64,000 nt of DNA, from positions 62,001 to 126,000 of the forward strand of contig JAHREC010000028.1 in assembly GCA_020081605.1 (NCBI GenBank). The letters are read 5' to 3'. The stretch comes from Albifimbria verrucaria (lineage: Eukaryota; Ascomycota; Sordariomycetes; Hypocreales; Stachybotryaceae). Of the stretch, positions 22,905 through 34,507 are shown piece by piece; the first letter of the stretch is position 1; each line of letters begins with the position of its first letter. Under the pieces are notes generated by a model. That model was not told the DNA's origin and ran no database searches. It saw only the letters and a list, made by a program, of their open reading frames with translations. The translations under genes were made by a program, and so were the position numbers.

Positions 22905-23960
22905 ATGGCCGAGATTTCATTGGTAATATTCTCCTACACTCCTACACTTATAGGGCACAGTAAGCTCACACTGAACAGATAGATGGACCATTTCAATACA
23001 CCAGTTCGGTTGGACAATCGAAAACAGACGAGAAATGGATAACATGCCTCATCCCACCTGAGCAATTCGAACTTGAACCATGGCCGCAAATCTTGAAATC
23101 TCGTAGCACTATTGTCATTGGCAAAACTCTAGATCAACATGATTCTCGATACATTCTTGGCATCTGCCAGTCATACAAAGAGTTGACCAAGATACGAGAT
23201 CTCGCATTAGACGTGCTCTCCCCGGAGGAAGCAAGGAAGGCGATGAGAATATCGCTCAAAGAGCAAGAGAATGCTGAAACCGAACAGAAGGGAGAGGAAT
23301 TCTGGATGGAACGTCGTGCTCTTATCGTCTGGAATTTGGCTAAGGCGTTATTGGTTTCTAGCAGCAACGTCTTTGTTGGATATATCTGGGAGCTTGTCGG
23401 AGACGACGAGCATCTCTCGGTCACTTTCAGCCGGCTTGCCTTGATACGGGATATATTGGTTCGTTTCTGACCTTGGGCTCCGAAGCATATCACTGACGAA
23501 TCCAGAGTTCCGAGCCTGCAATTCGGATGCAGTTCATGGCTCGTTATTACATACATAATATGTTGCAAGATGACAATCCGAGGGAGACGCCCTCCTAGAC
23601 CTTACTACGAGGGATGCCGGTACTTGTATGGAACGGCTTTCAGCGGTGGCCCTGGCGAAAACGGGAGATTTGACGGCGAACTTGGATATAGAGCTGCAAG
23701 AAACATTTTTGATGTGGCATTTCTTTAAGGCTTCCGGAGGATGCAGTGATTTGATTCAGCAGAAGTACAACTGGGAGCACACTCTGGGTAATAGGCTTGC
23801 GAAACGCGACCAATTTGTTCACGCCAAGTATGACCACATGGAAAGGTGGTGTAAAATTGAGTCAATTAGAGAGATTTTCCTGAAATCAGAGATTGGAAAG
23901 GCATTGGATGTAACACAGGTTGGTGGTATCTTAGCTGAGATAGACCCAGCCAATTATTAA
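22905..23960 (+). CDS. Uncharacterised protein, three exons, about 317 aa
   Basis: Exon 1 22905-22922 (MAEISL), intron 22923-22978 (GTAATA...ACAG), exon 2 22979-23458, intron 23459-23505 (GTTCGT...CACTGAC...CCAG), exon 3 from 23506. Exon 2 encodes IDGPFQYTSSVGQSKTDEKW... and a mostly helical region rich in Lys/Glu (SPEEARKAMRISLKEQENAE). Exon 3 meets an apparent stop at 23596-23598. One extra G in GGG 23582-23584 continues it as NPRGDALLDLTTRDAGTCME into the long frame ending at 23960 (GGILAEIDPANY). I therefore treat both as one gene. No family recognised; soluble, alpha-helical appearance. Confidence 0.65.
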
Positions 23961-24846
23961 ATGGCTTGCTACAACCTGGTGTCGTATATTAGATATGATC
24001 AATAAGCCATTCGGACCTTCTGGATTAGTAGTGCGCGCCATCTTCACGTTGCTCCCACTCGCCAAAGTACGCCTGTGATCGTTGCTGATGGCGATTTAGC
24101 TAAAACAGTCGATATAGCTTCCCAGGCTGCCAACTACACCTCGCAGACGCAAAGACATCCGTCCTGTCAATTCCTCCTTGTCCTCGAAAGAATATGGATA
24201 AACTATCTAAAGAAGTTTTAAGCTGTCAGTCAACGTACCAAGTAATCAGTTCATCAAGAAATGTAGATGCCGCAGCATGTGCAAACAGCCAATCTTTGAC
24301 CTGATTGCCGCCCTTACACGCGACACTCGAGAAGATTTCGTTAGAAAACAGTTTTCGGGATTTTTGATCTGGACATCTGAGGCGCATGTGTCTATACAGG
24401 CGCATGTGTCTATACGTCCAACCAGGAACCCGCCGACATGGAATTCGAACGGGGCCCTAACAATGCAAGCTTGGATTGAATGCCTCAACCGTTCCCTCAC
24501 AGTCGCTTATTTGAAAGGGTTCCATGCATATTTCAAGTAGATTATTTTCTTAGAGGCAGCCGTTCCATGCTAGAAGACGAACTTTCAAGATCTCTGGAAA
24601 ATATCATATAAGTTAGATGTTGTTGACCCTGGGTATCAGGATTGGCATCAGAATTGCCACCAGGATTGCCATTAGAACTACGATCAGAATTGCCATAGGA
24701 TACACACCAGCCACACGATGCGCCGAAGGAGAGTCAGATGGTAAAATATAGAACTTCAGCGGGTGAGGTCTGAAGCAAGATCCATTAAAAAGACAGGAAG
24801 TCAATATCCGCAAGCAAATACATGGACATAAACACGAAAAACAAGC
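23961..24846. other. No confident gene; short imperfect tandem repeats
   Basis: An 18-bp unit (gcgcatgtgtctatac plus two bases) is repeated twice near 24380-24415. Imperfect copies of atcagaattgccac occur at 24640-24700. An 87-codon frame at 24277-24540 spans the first repeat and has no recognisable feature. Confidence 0.4.
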
Positions 24847-27642
24847 CTATTTATCTCGTGTGTCATCGTCTAGCACCTTGGATACGATACCATGAACAGA
24901 TAACGCATGGTTCTTGACGTGGGCCTTGTTGATTAGTGTTATCTCACAGGCACGACACTCCAACGTTGCTGTAGCTTCTAGCAAGTTCAAATGCCTCCGA
25001 CGAAAGTGTTTTGACAGGTCTCCGGGTGAGTAGAACTCACGCACTAGATCAGTCGCGTGCGGATCGTCCGGCGGCAGGGAGAGGGCCATGCCGACGCACA
25101 GAAAACATCTTTTGTTCGCTCCTCCTCGTTTTGTATGAAGACGCTTTGCAGAGCTTGTTGAAGCCGAGTCTGAGCCGGCCTTTGAGCCGGCCTCTCGCTC
25201 TCACCTGGGGACTTTTTATGCTTTTGAGGTGTGCACAGACGGTAGGCCGAGCCTTCCTGCACCAAACAATACTCACTGATAGCGGTGACAGCCTCGTACC
25301 TGCGGCCATAGTATCCTTGGAGCGTGCCATCGTCTTCGGCGGTCAATGCCTTGATCAGACGCTCTTGGGCCGGTCCTTGAGGACGATCAACCTTGTCTTC
25401 CGCCGTAGACTCCGCGAAACCCTGGCCTTTCAGCTGACGGTCGATGTCGTCGACGGCTTGCGCATCGGTCCAATCGCTCCGAATTTGCTGCATCAGAGCA
25501 TTCTTCAATCTCTGCTTGCAATTCCGGATCTCCCGCACGATTTTGTGTCGGCTACCTGGAGGTACACTCTGCATCTTCTTTTGTAAGCCTCTGATCCTGG
25601 GATCAGTATCGACCGAGGCCACTTGGGCAGGGGTCAATTTCATAGGACGCCTTTTGCTTTTGGAATGACCAAGGCTACATGACTGTTTGAGAAGCGCTTG
25701 TTGAGGGTTTTGACCACGAAGTACGCCCCATGTGTCCGCACACACCTGGCGACCAAGATAATGTTTTTGAAATGGCACTGAGTTCGCGTGATCCAGCGCA
25801 AGGTTCCTAAGAGCTTCGCTGATATCGGCTATTGCACTCGAGCATTAGTGGAGGGGTAGCATCGCGGGTCAAACCAGCGATACAAATACAACAAAAAAAA
25901 AAAAAAAACACCAAAGCAACAAAGGATTAAAGAATGAATAATACAGGAGGAAACGAGGGAAGAAACGAGGGAAGTAGGGGGAGACACATACGACTTTGGT
26001 CAAGGCCGTTGGCGGCATTGTACCGCAAGCTGTACAGGATAGTCGAATATTCCATTCCCAAGATCACACCGATGCTCTTGATCCACCCAGCTATCATGCC
26101 ATAAGTGATCCGTTCTGTCGCTGAAATCTCATAGCCTGTCACCGTCTTAATCGCCCGGCGGTAGACAAAGATATCGTTCAGATCAGAGCGCAAAGGTAAA
26201 GGAAGCTCGAGCTCGTCAGGATGGATGTCGAGCTTCTCAATCTCCTTGCAAGAAACCAGGCTGGTAGCCTGAAAGGCTTGATGGCGAAATAGAATTCCAA
26301 GGAGGAAAACATGGGGACTAAGCAGCAAAGAAGGATCACAGATCGTCTCAGGGACTGTAAACTCTTTGCTTGAAGCTGTTAGCTTTCAACTTCTTGATAC
26401 TTGGGTGGTTGTGGCCGCCTGAAACCGAGGCGGCTCCGGTGTACATACACGTCCTTTGCACCAAGATACGTCTTGGTGAACTTGGGTGTGAAGCGGATCA
26501 AGAGTCTACGAGGGCCACCCCGGGATTTCTGGCAAGCACCACACGGATATCGCTGAATCTGAGCATCAGAATAGCCGTCGGGCGCGCACCAGCTGGAGCA
26601 ACCAGGAGCAGAAAAAGCACTGCCAGGATGCACAGCTCTCCTAGTTGGAATGACTTCCTCGTCGTACTGAGCGTCGTCTCAATCTGATCTTTGAGGTCAT
26701 CGATAGTCATACATCGGTTGGCTCTCTTCTGGTCGTTTAACCCATGCTTCTTGGCCAGCCATCGTAAGACCTATTGTTGAGTAGATAGGTGAGAAAACAT
26801 TCCATAGGTTCCAGCCATTTTGCGATCCAGCATGCGTGAACTCACCGCGTGCATCTTTTGGCTCAACTGAGGGTCAATCTTGGCTTCCATCGCCCTCTCG
26901 TAGACCAATCTGAAAACCTTCCATCGTGTATGCAACGAACTCGTCTTCGTGATCCCCTCTTCTTGCGGCCACCTTTGCCAACTCTTTCGTTCAAGGTCCA
27001 CTCAAAGAACTTCACAATGTCTCCCAATGTTATGGTCTTCAGGCATTCCCTAGGATCCCTAGCGAAGACTAGAGTGCAAAAGCTGCGAAGTTATGATCTC
27101 AGTCTTGACTCTATGGATAGACATGGCTTCTCTTACCGATGCCACTTATTTTCAAGATCGTGCAGCAGGACTCTAGATCCTGGGCTGTAGTGCTCTTCAT
27201 CTAAAACCCTCTCGTCGAAGCTTTCATGGCGGTAGTACTCCGGCGGATAGATATTTCCGTCGAAAAGCTCGAGCTGATCATCGGGGATATCGATGCTTGA
27301 CTTCCCTGACGTGAAGATATCCTTCAAATCGGTATCTACGGCCTCTGTGTCGCCATCGTGAGGTTCGTTGCCATCAAAGATGCCATCCGTCTGACTGAGG
27401 TAAGATGATGCGTCCGAGTCGAAGACATCTTGCATGTCAATTTCATCATCATCGAAATCGAGGTTGTCTAGTTTTCCAGTGTTATCCAACTCAGTACCAA
27501 CAGTTTCTGTTTCGGTTAGATAATGATCGTCAATGTCAAAAACATCCTTCACATCGCTGTCAAAAACATCGTCCACATCGCTGGGAGAAAATGATGCGTC
27601 CGAGTCGTATGCATCTCGTACACCACCTCCGTCATGAGCCAT
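24847..27642 (-). CDS. DUF3435 tyrosine recombinase (Starship captain family)
   Basis: Five exons on the minus strand: 27642-27137, 27082-26846, 26770-26449, 26368-25992, 25828-24847. Introns are 54, 75, 80 and 163 nt with good donors (GTAAGA, GTGAGT, GTATGT, GTATGT). The N-terminus is very acidic (DVFDSD/DVFDIDD repeats); the core DNA-binding part reads GRKKRG...SSLHTRWKVFRLVYE. Three recombinase landmarks are visible: Arg in PAGARPTAIL, Arg in YSLRYNAANGLD, and the probable nucleophile Tyr in FQKHYLGR. The C-terminus has SPGDLSKHFRRRHL and CRACEI...H...H zinc-finger-like motifs. Three single-base breaks (cccc 26954-26957, cccc/ggg 26518-26524, aaaa 25102-25105) are each repaired by one extra homopolymer base. 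Family members excise and integrate giant Starship elements and sit at their 5' end, reading inward. Confidence 0.88.
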
Positions 27643-28294
27643 GGTGGGAGAGAAAAAGAAAATCGATAAGTAGTGGTCAGGGAATAGTAATATGTGGCTT
27701 CTTGAGAGGAACACAGTTGATTCTGTGGGTTTTCATGCAAGTCGGCACGTTCAAAGAAGCAGATGATTCTTGAAATGGTGTTGAAAGAAGGGAATCATAG
27801 ACAGAGAAGGGCTGGCACCGTTGTGAAGACCAGTAATCCAGTTACCCGCCCATTACTTAGCTTCCCAGAGGCTCCATAGAGACTGTCCCTTAGCCCTGTT
27901 CTCACGGCATAGGAATTAATAGATCGGCTCAAGGAGATCCGCCGTAGCCACGAGGTCTCTAGCAGGAGCTTGGTGCCCGCAGTACAGTCAACAGCAAAGA
28001 TATACCCTCGCAGGTCAAGACGAAGGTACAATATATGCCTCGAGAAAGTCGTGAAAATACCTTGAATGCACTAATATGGACTTATGTACCGGTGCCTGTC
28101 TACGATGATCAAGGTTACCTATCATCCGAAGCCATTTGAGCGGGATTGAAGGTAGTCTGGTGGTGGACCGTTCGAAATGAGAAGAGCAGCCGCTACATAC
28201 AACACACACAAGGACATGCCGCATGCTGCGTGATGTTCACCGCACAATGCTTTTGATCAAATTGTCTACTAATTGAATTGGTATCGTTTGGCAG
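27643..28294. other. 5' flank of the recombinase gene; no gene recognised
   Basis: If the recombinase is a Starship captain, the 5' boundary of the element should lie in or near this interval, because captains are the first gene and read inward. I see no diagnostic terminal repeat or target-site motif by eye. Confidence 0.4.
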
Positions 28295-28927
28295 ATGGAC
28301 ACAAAAGACAGCGAACACATCATGCCTTTGCTTGTCCCTTGCGACCTTGTCACTTGTGGAAGGAGAACCATACATAAAGACACCATATACCACGCCACCC
28401 ATTCCATCACAAGCCAGTCAAAGATTGGAACCATCCTATACATCATGCCTTCCTCAGACCTGCACTTCACGAACCTGATCCTCTCCGTCCTCCATCAGTA
28501 CATCGCTTCGAGGGAGCATGAGCGCGTGCTTGTTGAGGCGAGAGACAAGGAAATCAAAGATCTTCAGAACCATGTCAAGGGCCTAGAGAAACAGAAGCAT
28601 GAGATGGACGCGCATCAGAAAGTACAAGATCAGGTCATTGATGCACAGCAGGAGCTAATCGAGTCACTGGAACGAGAAGCTGGAAGCGCAGGGCCGCCCA
28701 GTCCCATGCTTTGTAGCCTAATGCCCCCACCTCCGCCTCCACCACCAGCCCCTGTAAGCCGGCCGCAGACACCCTATCCATTCATTTACAGTCCCTCTGA
28801 CTCGGCTCTGGGCGACTTCATTGGAGCGAGCAGCAGCAGCGGCGACGATGGGGCGTTGGTAAGCAAGCGACAGGAAGAGCGGGCTGAAAACGGCGAGTCT
28901 TCGAAGCGACAAAGGACTGAATTATAG
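28295..28927 (+). CDS. Coiled-coil protein with poly-proline segment, 210 aa
   Basis: ATG at 28295; a second in-frame ATG (MPSSDLHFTNLILSVLHQYI, 28445) is an attractive alternative start because the earlier part looks non-conserved. Residues ~70-130 form a long charged coiled coil (EHERVLVEARDKEIKDLQ onward). A run of eight prolines near residue 147 follows, then a Ser/Gly-rich segment and a basic C-terminus (SSKRQRTEL) resembling a nuclear localisation signal. No enzymatic domain. The layout (short, coiled coil, basic end) is like the small gene at 51341-51834. Confidence 0.55.
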   Translation: MDTKDSEHIMPLLVPCDLVTCGRRTIHKDTIYHATHSITSQSKIGTILYIMPSSDLHFTNLILSVLHQYIASREHERVLVEARDKEIKDLQNHVKGLEKQKHEMDAHQKVQDQVIDAQQELIESLEREAGSAGPPSPMLCSLMPPPPPPPPAPVSRPQTPYPFIYSPSDSALGDFIGASSSSGDDGALVSKRQEERAENGESSKRQRTEL

Positions 28928-30549
28928 GGTCAATTCCGGACCTGAGCCCCATCTGGTTCATAGCAAGGTTCATATCAAGGTTCCTGACTCGCAAACTGTT
29001 CAGTTACCGTATCCCTTGCAGTATATACGACCACAGATCAAGCCCCTTACGTTCTTTGTACATCTCTTTTTTTTTTCCCCAATTTTTCTTTTCCTTGTTG
29101 TTAATACAATTGACTCATTGCATTCAAATTTCTTGTTCGTTGTGGTTTGTCGGCGAACATAAGCTACCTGCTCTGTATCATAGGCCACTTCTGGCACATT
29201 TTAGCTCAGTAAGCGCGCTGAAGACCAATGAATTTATGCCAAGATCAACAAGTCCAATTTGAGGCAAGCCCTTAAGAACTTCAATTCAGCCATGCGATTT
29301 CTTCCAATGTGTTTTAATTGAATGTCGACCTGTACCAGTAGTATATAAAGCCATGACTGTCTGTGATTTTGCGACGTGTGAATGGGATGAGCACGGTAGG
29401 TAGGTCATGCTATTTTTACCTCATTGATCTACTTGCAAGCCCACGCGCGCTGAACGCGCTCGCCCCATCACCATCTCATTTCGCATCGTCTTCCCGCTCT
29501 AGTAAGATGAAAGGCATCCTCTCCCTCGTCGCTTCAATGTTCCACAACGCCAGTATTACTGCACCACTATCTCTTAAACCCGTCCGTTTCATGAGAACGA
29601 GCCATTGGCGCGTCAGAACCACATGCCTATATCATTTTACCTGACTCGCCCATATCGATATTACCAGACCAGTCGGAAACAACACGATTGCGTCTCAGGC
29701 ATGTCGGCGCGAGCATACGGGCGCCCATTCTCCTCACGACTTAGAGCACATTGACCTTGTGGTTTGGACATGCGTTGCCGCGCATCACAAGCCGACGTCG
29801 GATAAATGCTTATCAAACGAGTTTTTAGGATGATAAATAACCATGATATTCAGTTGAAGATCTGATATGTGGCTTTGCGTACCCTCAAAACAAAGCCGGC
29901 GTTGTTTCATCCTCGCCGTCAGCCAATTCTGCATTGAGGTTTCACACCTAATCCGACATTACCAACCGTGCCGCTCGGATTAGTCCCAGGCTCTTTCTAA
30001 ATTGACTATTGCATCCCAGTGTCCTAATATGCAGCAACTGTTGACAATGTTCGTCTCGAGCTTAGAGACATGACATTCCTTGACGCAAACGTTTCGGGGT
30101 GGTGTTGATGGCTGTGCAGTCTTCCCAAAAGGTTTCGAGCCATGTTCTGTGTCCGAACTCGAACCAACACTGAATCTACGCTTGTGCCCTCGAGACATGC
30201 GACCAAGATTCTGCGCGTCATCGTTCTCTGTGTCAATATTTTGGGAGTTGGAGGATGCAGCTAATGCTGCAGTAGAAGAGGCGGACGCAAAGTCATCTAT
30301 GTCGGTTGCACTGGGGGCCACAAGTAAAGTATTCCGCACAGTTGCCCAACATAAATAGCACAAGCGGTCAAGAACTCGCTTTCGCTCAGGCTCTTTAAAA
30401 TCTTGATTTTCGGGTGGTAGATCGGTGGAAGTCGAGTGATGGTCTCTTCGATGATTTGCCTCGAACTTAGTGCTCGGTCTTTTTTCTTGAGACCATCGAT
30501 CTGAAAATTTGAAAAGGTTGTCTCGCCTCCGATTCGATTGTCGTTGATC
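28928..30549. other. No confident gene
   Basis: Several open frames below 130 codons overlap on both strands (for example 29363-29644 plus and 29980-30363 minus). None has a recognisable domain, a conserved splice pattern or a supporting promoter. A T-rich tract follows the preceding gene at 29067-29080 and may belong to its 3' region. Confidence 0.4.
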
Positions 30550-30945
30550 TCACGCGCGCGCGACTCTTTCGGAAAGATTGGTGGCCGGAAGTTGATTTAG
30601 CTCAGATAGCTGCTTGAGCTTGTTTTCCTCCTTAATCTTAAGTCGGAATTCTTTTGGTAAGTTTTTCAACTTCTCCAATATTTGAGGTAGCTTCTTGAGT
30701 CTCTTTTTCCCCTTAAGCTTAAGCCGGAATTTTCTTGGTAAGTCCTTCAGCTTGTTCAATATTTCAGACAGCTGTTCTTCCAGCCAGGATTCGTTTATGC
30801 TTTCCAAAGCTTTAAGTTTGGGCTCCAGCTGCTTAACCAGCTTTCCCAAGGACTTTTTGGCGTCTCGGTCCAGGTCAGCGAGATCCGGTTTCGGTTTCCC
30901 GTAATACAGCAAAGCTGTTATTTCAGCGATCAGAGCAAGACTCAT
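30550..30945 (-). CDS. Lys/Leu-rich amphipathic repeat protein, 131 aa
   Basis: Single minus-strand frame with ATG at 30945 (MSLALIAEITALLYYG). Residues ~55-118 contain two copies of a ~29-residue unit: ILNKLKDLPRKFRLKLK and ILEKLKNLPKEFRLKIK plus basic spacers. The repeat is also clear at DNA level (about 30618-30765, unit near 84 nt). Heptad-like Leu spacing with many Lys predicts strongly basic amphipathic helices. That suggests nucleic-acid or membrane binding, but this is inference only; no family recognised. The hydrophobic first 15 residues could be an anchor. Confidence 0.5.
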   Translation of the reverse strand: MSLALIAEITALLYYGKPKPDLADLDRDAKKSLGKLVKQLEPKLKALESINESWLEEQLSEILNKLKDLPRKFRLKLKGKKRLKKLPQILEKLKNLPKEFRLKIKEENKLKQLSELNQLPATNLSERVARA

Positions 30946-33144
30946 CTGGAAAGAGGAAATGAATATGATGAAGAATGGTGTTTGTAGGACAGGCTTGAGA
31001 TCATTTGGCGTGTGTGATTGACGGTTGTGGAAACGCAGAGCAGCGCGTGGTGCTAGTTTATTTTATTATTGTCGTCCTGTTGCGCTCTTGATGCTCCTCC
31101 TAGATTACTAAGTTGGCCTCGATGCTGCGAGAGTCATAATCCACTCATCCTGATGGAGGATAATTCCGACTCGTGCGTCATGAACTCCCTAGTAATGGAA
31201 GTCCGAAGGTATGTAGTATAAGGGCCTAACGTGGTTAAGCGTTGTGAAGCGCTAGCACCTTCATCCGCTTCACTGGTGAGACTGCTGATCCATTGACACT
31301 GCAAGAATGGCCCAGGAAATGGCAATGCTTTGGGTGATCGGATGACCCTATCGCGGGTTGAGGTAAGGGTACGGGTTAGGGTTAGGGTCAAGCAAAACGA
31401 CCCGGACTATATAGGCTGCCTAAACGTTAAGATGTCATATAAAAATAACTCTTTCCAGGCTTATGATTGATTCTAACGATTTCAATCATTTAATGCACTT
31501 GGATCGTTATGGAGGTGAGATGAAGGACCGAACACAAGCCGAGTCAACTCCCACGTTGTGAATATAATTCACTTGAGTGGATCAAAGTACCGGTACAATG
31601 CCGAATAAAGAAATTTAATGGCGTGCTAATTTGTGATTGAGTGGACATGTATGTGTAAGTGTTTGCGAGTTTAATGCCAACAGCCAATATTCTTCATCTC
31701 ATCAGATAAAACCCATCAGTTCAGCCGCCATGTCTTGCATCAACTCCTTAACACGGTGATGACCTCTACCACAAGTCCTGTATGTCCGCCGTCCGGTATA
31801 TGGATTAAATAAACTTGACTGAGACCTAACTAGTCACACCTGTAGATATAATCTCAAAGTCCTCTGCCTCATATTAGTATTTGTCCATTTCGCCGTCTTT
31901 CTCTTGTTCCATGGTATGCGAGTTTTCCGCCCGAGATGTTTCCGGTAAAACATTGGACTTGTATATCTTGATCAGCTCTCCACTGTGCCATAAGCTGTTT
32001 AAACGGAACCCTAATTGTCTATGCCTGTAGTTGCTTAGTTCTCAATATGTGCAAAAGAGCAACGCAGACAAGTGCTGTTGTGGCGAGAGCAAGAGCTGCG
32101 ATTACGGGAGGGACATTCTCGGAACCTATGTATGTATGGTCTTGAAATGCAGATTTTTGATGTATGCTAAAGCATTCGAGATCTTAAGTGACAGGCGTTT
32201 CTTGGCCTGGGAAGGGCCACAGGCTCCTTATAATAGATTCATGAAGGCAGGGCAGGCATACTTGACTTGGCGCCGGGTAACTAACGAAAGAGTGGCGCCG
32301 ATTAGATTTGACCAGGAGCAACAAGCACAATCGTGTCGCTCCCTCATTGGCAAAGACATTTACACATCTTAGAACGTGTTTCGGGCTCATTGCCGTTATG
32401 GAGGGCTCCAACCCCACTCCTGTTCCCGAAGCATCAGCTCCTCAAAGCCAGAAATGGACAGCAAAGCACATCTGGTTGGTGGAATGCTGTATGCTTGAAA
32501 TCGCATCGGATCAGGAAGAGCATGTTTGGATTTAAGGCCGCCGTCAATTCCACCGCATCACTGCGGTGATGCGAACTATGCAATCGTCAAACAAGGGCAC
32601 GAATTTCGGCCAAAAGAGGCTCTTTGTGTACATATGTATCAACCACGGTGACAAAGTAGTCAATTTGTGGATGTCTAGAAGCACAGTCGCGTCTATTTAC
32701 CTTGACCTAGCGTTTGCATTGGTGATTGTCGGCACTAGCATCAATATGATTTCTCCTCCTTCGACTGCTCCAAGAGCTGGCCAGATGTAAGTTCGACAAT
32801 GGGTTGAGCTTCATATGTTAGCGCTCTGCTATGCTGTGTCCAACGCAACTAAGCTACGTAGCCCAGGCAATTGGGGATTCAGGCCATTATAAACCTGTTT
32901 TCATACAGTAGCATATCCATCAGTTCGAACACCACGGCCGCTCTCACTACTGGGAAGGGTGATCCATGACTGTGTGAGATCATTCCACAGCGACCAATTT
33001 GGCCTTGACATCATCGTATGGAACCTTCCATTTGACTATGAAAGCCGCACGCCTATTGCCGTCAAACCCGTCGCCTAGAAGTATTATAGAAACCAGCATT
33101 ACACATGCTAGAAGGATCGTATCAAAAGCCCGAGATCTACAGAG
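30946..33144. other. No confident gene, about 2.2 kb
   Basis: Short frames at 32031-32372, 32308-32535 and 32566-32790 overlap one another and lack domains. A short telomere-like motif lies at 31376-31387. Otherwise I see nothing recognisable. Confidence 0.45.
31376..31387 (+). repeat. Two TTAGGG units (telomere-like)
   Basis: Two perfect adjacent TTAGGG units preceded by degenerate TAAGGG/TACGGG. TTAGGG is the telomere repeat of most filamentous ascomycetes. Two units are too few to be more than suggestive of an old subtelomeric or break-repair event. Confidence 0.35.
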
Positions 33145-33558
33145 TTGGGACTACTGACTATTGGTTCTGCGACAGCGTACGTCTCAATCAACATAGAGCC
33201 CAGCTCTACAGGCTCTGAGCAACTTATCCTAGCCCCTGCATCTGATCGTTATTTTGAGACTGGTTTCAATGGAGAAGACATCTTCGGTACCACTCCTGGG
33301 CCCTTGGCGTATGAGGATTTTGGGAATGGCGGTTCCGGCTCTGGCGAAGATGATAAAGGCGACAAGAGCGACGATCACGGGTATCAGCAACGAGGCATGA
33401 CGATCGGAATCACTCTTGGTGTTGTCGGGGCATGTGTTGCGTGCGGCATTGTGATATTTCTGGTAGCTTCTCGCAGACGACAAAAATTCAGGCCTCGACA
33501 GAATGAAACAGCGGCCAGTAGTCAAAGTTCATTGGAGTTCCGCTGTGCCGGAGAATAG
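33145..33558 (+). CDS. C-terminal part of a single-pass membrane protein
   Basis: The frame has no convincing ATG at its beginning, so this is probably a last exon. It encodes a Gly/Ser/Asp-rich extracellular-type stalk (GNGGSGSGEDDKGDKSDDHG). A clear transmembrane helix follows (GITLGVVGACVACGIVIFLV, about residues 87-107) with a basic stop-transfer RRRQKFRPR and a short cytosolic tail. This topology resembles fungal cell-surface or mucin-like sensors, but the ectodomain is missing and I cannot name the family. Upstream exons may lie between 32.8 and 33.1 kb. Confidence 0.45.
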   Translation: MGLLTIGSATAYVSINIEPSSTGSEQLILAPASDRYFETGFNGEDIFGTTPGPLAYEDFGNGGSGSGEDDKGDKSDDHGYQQRGMTIGITLGVVGACVACGIVIFLVASRRRQKFRPRQNETAASSQSSLEFRCAGE

Positions 33559-34045
33559 ATATGTTGATAGGTGACGCTTTGTGTTTCGTAGCAGAGCAAT
33601 TGGAAATCTAGAGGTATTCAAAGCAAGACAATATCATTCAACCAAGCAGAGTTTTCATAAGTCAGATCTATCGATCATTGCCATCGATCCCCTCTTGCCA
33701 TGCCTACAGATGACGCATGGAACACAAAGCGAGTCCTCCGTGATATGATATTGCATGGTATCAACTCAATTTCTTGGCGCCAAGGAACATTCATGGACTG
33801 GGCCAATAGCTTTCGAGGTTCCCGCTAGCGTTTCCGATCGAGCTGAGCTTGGGTGTTAAAGGGTGCGTTCCATTGTTGACCGGCCTTCGTACTTTTGTCC
33901 ATTAGTCTCCAAATGCAGGAGGGTCACATCTGGAACCGTAAATACAGCGCTACTCGCCACCACTTCAGTTCAATACGCAGCGATCCTGTCCACTCGTCAG
34001 CGTAGATCGCTCTGAGTCCTAACCTGAGGCTTACCAAGACAAACA

Positions 34046-34507
34046 ATGGAAACTATCATGGCGCAGTACCATTACCGCGGGTCGGTTATTGAGACTCCAT
34101 GGTCGTCTCACATCATAGTAGTTGAAGTTTTGTTTACCGTAAGAACATTTAAATGGACGTTCCATGGGATCAGGGCAGTAAACGCGGAGCGCCGTGCCTG
34201 GGATTGGCCCGAACTCGAAAATCTGTTATGGGTTTTCGATGACGGGCATGGATTGAGACTGTGGGAAGAATGCCATCAGAGACCCCACACCTCCGATGGC
34301 CGATCCACACATGAGATTGAGTCCATTATCGGCTACTACCAATCTGCGACCGGAAATATTTACACCGGCGTAAAGTGGCACGACTATGATTGCCCCACGT
34401 GGGAGTTTGACGATGAGATCCAAAATATACAAATGGACGGGATGGACCCTTGTGAGCGCTTTGTTTTTAGAAAGCTTGGACATGAAATCCGGGCTGGATT
34501 TCCGTAG
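34046..34507 (+). CDS. Small hypothetical protein, weakly chromodomain-like
   Basis: ATG at 34046 gives 153 aa, single exon. The segment GNIYTGVKWHDYDCPTWEFD (residues ~116-135) recalls the strand pattern of a chromodomain (VKW...Y...TWE). The rest is Trp-rich with no clear match. If correct it would be a stand-alone chromo-like module such as retroelements scatter through fungal genomes, but a chance similarity is possible. Confidence 0.4.
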   Translation: METIMAQYHYRGSVIETPWSSHIIVVEVLFTVRTFKWTFHGIRAVNAERRAWDWPELENLLWVFDDGHGLRLWEECHQRPHTSDGRSTHEIESIIGYYQSATGNIYTGVKWHDYDCPTWEFDDEIQNIQMDGMDPCERFVFRKLGHEIRAGFP

